Assembly (NCBI GenBank): GCA_041687335.1
Contig: JAWLCE010000005.1
Location: 1-64,000, forward strand
Source: JAJFUE01 sp041687335
GTDB lineage: Bacteria > Sumerlaeota > Sumerlaeia > MVZB01
Length of the DNA: 64,000 nt
Direction: 5' to 3'
The position numbers were made by a program, and so were the translations under genes. This document shows, piece by piece, positions 60,252 to 64,000 of the stretch. Each line of letters starts with the position of its first letter. Position 1 is the first letter of the stretch. Under the pieces are notes generated by a model that was not told where the DNA came from, did no database searches, and saw nothing but the letters and a program-made list of their open reading frames with translations.

Positions 60252-61004
60252 TCAGCTTCCCGGCTTGCAGACCGAACAGGGCTCCAGGCCGCGCGCATGG
60301 GCCACCTCGAGCGCCAAGGGATTGCGGCTGCGGCTCAGCGAGCGGCAGTCGGCCCGGTGATAGCGCGTTCCCGAATCAGTCACGTAAACCGTCGGCCCGC
60401 CCTTGCCCGCCGCCACCGGAACCATAGCCCGCTGCGCGTCCGGCTGCTCCGCCCCGGCCCCCGCCGCCCGCTCGGCCGTGCCTGTTTCCGCCGTCGCCTG
60501 GCTGGCGAGATTGGGGTTCCACAAGCCCTTGCGCGCCTCGCTGGCGCGTTGCTCATAAATCTTGAACAGCTCCATCAGCGCGAATTTCTCGCGCGTGTAG
60601 ACGCGGGCATAGCCCTGGCGCACCAGCTCCAGGTTGACCGGCAGCCCGTCGGGCACCCGATACAGCATCGCCAGCAGCCGGTCGTAACGGTCGCGCGGTC
60701 GCTCGGGGTCAACCTCGACCCAGACCTCCTCGCCGGCCAGCAGGTTATAGGTGAACCACGCCGCCTCGCGGCCATAGAACGTCCGCGCCGGGTCGCCGCT
60801 CAGTTCCGGGGTATCCACCCCGCGCAGCCGGCAGCGCACCTCCTGCCCGTCCATTCGTAGCGCCACGGTGTCGCCGTCGACCGTGCGGATGATTTCAGCG
60901 CGCGGCAATGCCGTAAAATCAGGCCGCGGCGGCTCGGGCAGGCGCTGGGCCGTTGCCGCCACCGGCAGCAGCAGGCAGACCATCAACATCAGGCGCTGAA
61001 GCAT
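60252..61004 (-). CDS. Secreted thermonuclease-like protein with C-terminal Cys motif
   Basis: 250 aa. A signal peptide of about 19 residues (LMLMVCLLLPVAATA). The SNase OB-fold domain (about 33-170) has IIRTVDGDTVALRMDG, the Arg and acids of LRGVDTPEL, and DRYDRLLAML with the second catalytic Arg region. Related nucleases cut DNA and RNA with Ca2+. The C-terminal 50 residues show VYVTDSGTRYHRADCRSLS and PCSVCKPG, a zinc-type or cell-wall-attached module often found at the end of such nucleases. Monocistronic by orientation and spacing. Confidence 0.88.
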   Translation of the reverse strand: MLQRLMLMVCLLLPVAATAQRLPEPPRPDFTALPRAEIIRTVDGDTVALRMDGQEVRCRLRGVDTPELSGDPARTFYGREAAWFTYNLLAGEEVWVEVDPERPRDRYDRLLAMLYRVPDGLPVNLELVRQGYARVYTREKFALMELFKIYEQRASEARKGLWNPNLASQATAETGTAERAAGAGAEQPDAQRAMVPVAAGKGGPTVYVTDSGTRYHRADCRSLSRSRNPLALEVAHARGLEPCSVCKPGS

Positions 61005-61103
61005 GCTGGACTCCTGTCAAGATCGCTCCCCGCCATGTTCACGAAAAACGCATCCATCGGCCATGAAAAAGGGAAGGCCGCATGCATCATAAAAGTCCGG
61101 CTA

Positions 61104-61916
61104 TTATCTTTGCGCTTCCTCTGCGTCCTCCGCTTCGTCGCGCAGGACCTCCCAATCCACCCGGCTCAGGTTGCCGCGCAGGACCGTCATCAGCTGCTCC
61201 CAGACCCACCACAACACCCGGTTGTCGATCTGGGGGTTGAAGTCCAGGTTAAGTAGTTCGTTGCGCAGCGGCACGCGGATGATGAGTCGTTCGCGCGTCA
61301 GCTCGCCCTCGACGTTGACCTCATTGAACGGGATCATGAGCTCATTGGGCCAGCGCTGGTCGAGCACGCTATCGACGTAATCGCCCGCCAGAGCGCCGGC
61401 ATGCTGGTTGGCCAGCAGGTCCTTGATCAGGCCTCGGCTGAGGAAGACCGTGCCCGGCGCGCCGTGCGCCGCAATTGCGATGCGGCTCCACTCGCCCTCG
61501 CCGAATTCCAGCCGCACCCGCCCCGAAACCTGCGCCCGCACCTCGCGCGCCCGCGGCAACTGAAAAAACGCCATCGCCTCGCTCAGCTCGACCCGCCCCA
61601 GCGTGATGCTGGTGGCCAGCGACGCGGAGCGCCCGGCGAGCACGCGCCCCTCCCCCGCCACGCGCACGCGCCCATCCCACAGGTTCAGGTCCAGCCAGTC
61701 CAGTTGCCACCGGCTCTCCTCGACCAGGATCGTGGCCGCCGACCGATCAAATAAAATCTGGTGGCGGATGCTCAGCGCCAGCGGTCGGCTGGTGGCGGGG
61801 TCAAGCCAGGGCAGCAGCGGCTGTTCCTCGGCGGCCGCGGCCACGCGCGGCCAGCCCAGTGCCATCAGAAGAATCAACAGGAGTAAGATGGATGACCGTG
61901 GGCCGGGCGGAACCAA
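61104..61916 (-). CDS. Exported protein of unknown function
   Basis: 270 aa with a TTG start at 61916 (AGGA just upstream), chosen because the signal peptide RSSILLLLILLMALGWPRVAAAA then lies at the N-terminus; longer in-frame openings upstream lack signal-like sequence. The mature protein is beta-rich (WLDLNLWDGRVRVAGEGRVL, LGRVELSEAMAFFQLPRAREVRAQVSGRVRLEFGEGEW, SRGLIKDLLANQHAGALAG, ELTRERLIIRVPLRNELLNLDF). This is reminiscent of AsmA/DUF-type periplasmic repeats and fits its neighbour at 62330. The last codons coincide with a GCAAAG-family repeat. Function unknown. Confidence 0.65.
   Translation of the reverse strand: MVPPGPRSSILLLLILLMALGWPRVAAAAEEQPLLPWLDPATSRPLALSIRHQILFDRSAATILVEESRWQLDWLDLNLWDGRVRVAGEGRVLAGRSASLATSITLGRVELSEAMAFFQLPRAREVRAQVSGRVRLEFGEGEWSRIAIAAHGAPGTVFLSRGLIKDLLANQHAGALAGDYVDSVLDQRWPNELMIPFNEVNVEGELTRERLIIRVPLRNELLNLDFNPQIDNRVLWWVWEQLMTVLRGNLSRVDWEVLRDEAEDAEEAQR
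61107..61140. repeat. GCAAAG-family repeat forming the gene's 3' end
   Basis: CTTTGCGCTTCCTCTGCGTCC followed by TCCGCTTCGTCGC is an inverted copy of the dispersed GCAAAG/GCAGAGG element. In the minus-strand reading frame it encodes the last residues (DEAEDAEEAQR) of the 61104-61916 protein. Confidence 0.6.
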
Positions 61917-61978
61917 TCGTCCTGATGATTCCGCCCAGCCCCCGGCCGTGAGCCTGCGAGGCGGGGATAATGAAGACC

Positions 61979-62197
61979 TCAGCGCCGGGTGAAGCCGGGC
62001 CCCTGCCGGACCAGCTGCTGGGCATTGCGGGCCTTGCTTTGCCAGTCGAGCCGATAAAGCGCACACGGGAAAGATTTCATGTAATGCGGTTTGTCGGCGT
62101 GTTTGCAGTAGACCTTCTCCGGACGCGAGGCCAACGTGTGGTAGAACATGCAATCAGTGCGGGTGCACTGGACTTCAATCACTCTGCCTTCTTGCAC
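61979..62197 (-). CDS. Small four-cysteine protein, putative zinc-binding
   Basis: 72 aa from a GTG at 62197, with AAGGAT 6 bp upstream. Cys residues occur as VQCTRTDCMFY (CX4C), YCKHADKP and FPCALYRLDW, an arrangement fit to bind one metal. CKHADKPHY...CALYRLDW is the kind of ending seen in small zinc-ribbon-like proteins of planctomycete-type genomes. The function is unknown. It lies between two genes for envelope-type proteins on the same strand, 132 bp downstream of the AsmA-like gene. Confidence 0.65.
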   Translation of the reverse strand: MQEGRVIEVQCTRTDCMFYHTLASRPEKVYCKHADKPHYMKSFPCALYRLDWQSKARNAQQLVRQGPGFTRR

Positions 62198-62329
62198 GGC
62201 ACATCCTTTCGGCCGATATCGGGAGGTACATCTGATCGGCGCGCCAATGGTCTCCGGCCTCCCCGCCGGAACCCATTACTCACAATTTATGCCACCCCCA
62301 AAGCCCTTGTCACCTATTTCCTGCGCCTT

Positions 62330-64000
62330 TTACCGCCGCCCATTCACGCCGCGGTTGCCGTTATGGGCTTGATTTCCATTTTTGCCATTTCGGCCGTTGA
62401 TCTGGTGGTTGATGCGGCCGGGCAGCTCCAGCGCCGTGTCGAGCGGTGTGATCGGGACGAGGGTGGGGTCGGAGAGCGTCCCGCCGACGCGCACGCTGAT
62501 CACCTGACCCACCAGCCGATTGAAGATGTCCAGCGCACCGCCGATCAGCGGCACGTCGCGCGCGAACTGAAGGAACAGCGCCCGCAGTTGGAGGTCCAGG
62601 TTGCCGTCGAGCGTCACAGCCCCCGACACCCGCATATCGACCACCGGGTTCTGCATGTGGATTCCTTCGCTGGTGATGCTGCGCTCGACAAGCTGGAACG
62701 GCCCCTGGATGCGCGAGAAGACAATGTCCTCAAAGATCGGCAGTCGCAGCAGCCCCCCCAGTGCGTTGAAAATCCGGTTGGCGACGAAGCGGCTCTCATC
62801 GATCCTCGCGGTGCCCTCACCCCACATCAGCAGCGGATGCTCATCGCCGCCCAGCGCTATGGTCACGTCCACCCGCCCGCTCAGATTGCCCGAGAACATG
62901 CCGCCCGGCCGCGCCTGCCCCGTCATCGATTCGATGACCGGCCGTATCTCGACATTGAGCACCTCGCTGTTGATGTGCAGGCGCCGGTTGAAGAAGGTGC
63001 CGTTCAGGTCCACCGTCCCCCCATCGACCCGCACCTGCGAAAGATACCAGCGCAGCATCCCCGGCTGGCGGCGTTTGTAAGCATCGAACTGCAGCATCGC
63101 GTCCACGTTACTGAAGACGACGTTGCGGTATTCCCCCGTGTCGGTGCGGAACATCCCGCGCACGCTGAGGCTCGGCGTCAGCGCGGGGTTGAATTTCAGG
63201 TCGTCGGGCCACTCAGCCGGCGGCGGGTCTCCCGGCCCGCGCCAGCGGTCGATCCACTCATCAATCGAGAAGTGATCGCCGCTGACGTCGAAGGCGATCG
63301 TCGGGGGCTGGCCGTCGGGCCGGTCCCAGAGGATGTCAAAGGTCGAGCGGACGTTGACGGAGCCGGTCCCGGGCGCCACACCGATCGGCTGGGGCGTCCA
63401 AAGCCGCCCCTTCTCGTAGAGTGCCAGCCCCGTCAGCCCGCGCAGCGGCGTCGGCATGCGCAGCAGGGTCAGCTCGGCATTGTCCAGCCGCAGCCGGCCG
63501 CTGTAATCATCGACCCACTCCGCCTTCAGTTGCTCGCCGGGGGCTTCCTGTTCCAGCACCGCCGTCAGGTAGTCGATCATGCCCGGCCAGGTCTGGGGCG
63601 GGATAAACCCCTCGCGCGGGCGCAGCTGATGGCGGTGGTCGATTGACGCCAGGCCGCCGACGCGGAAGCGCTCCAAGCCATGGGGCACCCGGCGCTGCAT
63701 TTCGCGCAACGCCCCTGCCAGCTGGATGGCGACCTCGCCCCCGCCCGGGCGTAGCGTGCCGCTGGTCATGAAGTCAAGTTCCCCGAAGCGGCCGCTGGTC
63801 GGCGCCAGCCTCAGGCTTTCCTGATCGAAAAGCAGTTCGACGCGGGGCGAGGTGAGCGGCCCGCCCACGCGCTGGACGCTGAAGCTGGTCTCCAGGTCGT
63901 TGATCACGACGCGGATCTCCTGGTCACCCGCGCGCCACTGCTCGGGCCGGCCGCGCAGGCGCGTCTCGATCAGCGCCTGGCCACGAGCATATTCAACCTG
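62330..64000 (-). CDS. AsmA/YhdP-like envelope protein, C-terminal part (runs off the window)
   Basis: At least 556 codons are visible; the frame stays open to base 64000, so the N-terminus lies outside. Long runs of beta-strand repeats of the AsmA C-terminal/TamB kind: RVDGGTVDLNGTFFNRRLHI, SGNLSGRVDVTIALGG, WGEGTARIDESRFVANRIFNALGGLLRLP, FQLVERSITSEGIHMQNPVV and FARDVPLIGGALDIFNRLVG. Such bridge-like proteins move phospholipids between membranes. The C-terminus is an unusual Asn/Gly-rich tail (HQINGRNGKNGNQAHNGNRG). No start, signal or N-terminal helix can be judged. Confidence 0.85.
   Translation of the reverse strand, partial: QVEYARGQALIETRLRGRPEQWRAGDQEIRVVINDLETSFSVQRVGGPLTSPRVELLFDQESLRLAPTSGRFGELDFMTSGTLRPGGGEVAIQLAGALREMQRRVPHGLERFRVGGLASIDHRHQLRPREGFIPPQTWPGMIDYLTAVLEQEAPGEQLKAEWVDDYSGRLRLDNAELTLLRMPTPLRGLTGLALYEKGRLWTPQPIGVAPGTGSVNVRSTFDILWDRPDGQPPTIAFDVSGDHFSIDEWIDRWRGPGDPPPAEWPDDLKFNPALTPSLSVRGMFRTDTGEYRNVVFSNVDAMLQFDAYKRRQPGMLRWYLSQVRVDGGTVDLNGTFFNRRLHINSEVLNVEIRPVIESMTGQARPGGMFSGNLSGRVDVTIALGGDEHPLLMWGEGTARIDESRFVANRIFNALGGLLRLPIFEDIVFSRIQGPFQLVERSITSEGIHMQNPVVDMRVSGAVTLDGNLDLQLRALFLQFARDVPLIGGALDIFNRLVGQVISVRVGGTLSDPTLVPITPLDTALELPGRINHQINGRNGKNGNQAHNGNRGVNGRR

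Overview
The window is a 64 kb piece of a high-GC (roughly two-thirds G+C by eye) chromosome from an uncultured-looking, diderm, probably anaerobic or facultatively anaerobic bacterium. Signs of an outer membrane are a heptosyltransferase-like GT9 protein, an AsmA-type protein and several lipoproteins with clear lipoboxes. A complete Rnf complex points to ferredoxin/NAD+ energy conservation. Dense hairpin-forming intergenic repeats, a DUF1080 lipoprotein, an FHA-GAF histidine kinase and pseudopilin-like C-terminal tails all recall Planctomycetota/PVC, Sumerlaeota or Hydrogenedentota genomes, but the sequence alone does not settle the phylum. The first 18 bases look like sequencing adapter, so the left edge is probably a real contig end. 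The right edge cuts a gene.

Layout. 0.2-7.2 kb: nucleotide-sugar dehydrogenase, 6-phosphogluconolactonase, NAD(P)HX repair fusion NnrDE, a membrane protein that appears to have been inserted between 105-bp direct repeats, and a secreted beta-helix protein. 7.5-13.2 kb: rnf operon on the minus strand (RseC-like, rnfC, D, G, E, A, B). 13.4-17.4 kb: peptide-type ABC importer genes with a mosaic composition. 17.4-20.3 kb: repeat-rich zone around a second copy of the inserted membrane-protein family. 20.4-27.7 kb: AspRS (non-discriminating type by its key residues), M16 peptidase, PLP homeostasis protein, and a two-domain GT4/PMT-like glycosyltransferase. 28.1-32.2 kb: the most unusual locus, an Hsp70 (DnaK) - helical repeat - Ser/Thr kinase fusion directly followed by a STAS anti-anti-sigma-like protein. 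32.6-39.0 kb: a glucuronoxylan side-chain/uronate cluster (GH67, mannonate dehydratase, SDR, DctP-type receptor, RraA-like), then tRNA-Pro(GGG). 39.3-48.8 kb: glycosyltransferases, DUF1080 lipoprotein, citramalate/isopropylmalate synthase-like enzyme, GT9, DUF502, CoA-binding protein, receiver domain protein, RidA, and a four-TM protein. 49.3-53.5 kb: GlgC, a GalT-like (possibly ADP-glucose phosphorylase-like) enzyme, and a subtilase. 53.7-64 kb: SixA, a proline-rich membrane protein, an FHA-GAF-histidine kinase coupled to an aromatic-proline repeat protein, a beta-propeller, a nuclease, a secreted protein, a four-cysteine mini protein and an AsmA-like protein.

Two large-scale patterns stand out. 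The plus strand is G-rich over C up to about 46.3 kb, whichever strand the genes use, and becomes C-rich from about 46.9 kb. This is what a replication terminus, an inversion boundary or a chimeric join would give. Several families of extragenic repeats (hairpins with loops such as CGCTTCGCT, and GCAAAGACGCAGAGG-type direct elements) recur between genes, and one copy forms the 3' end of a gene near 61.1 kb.
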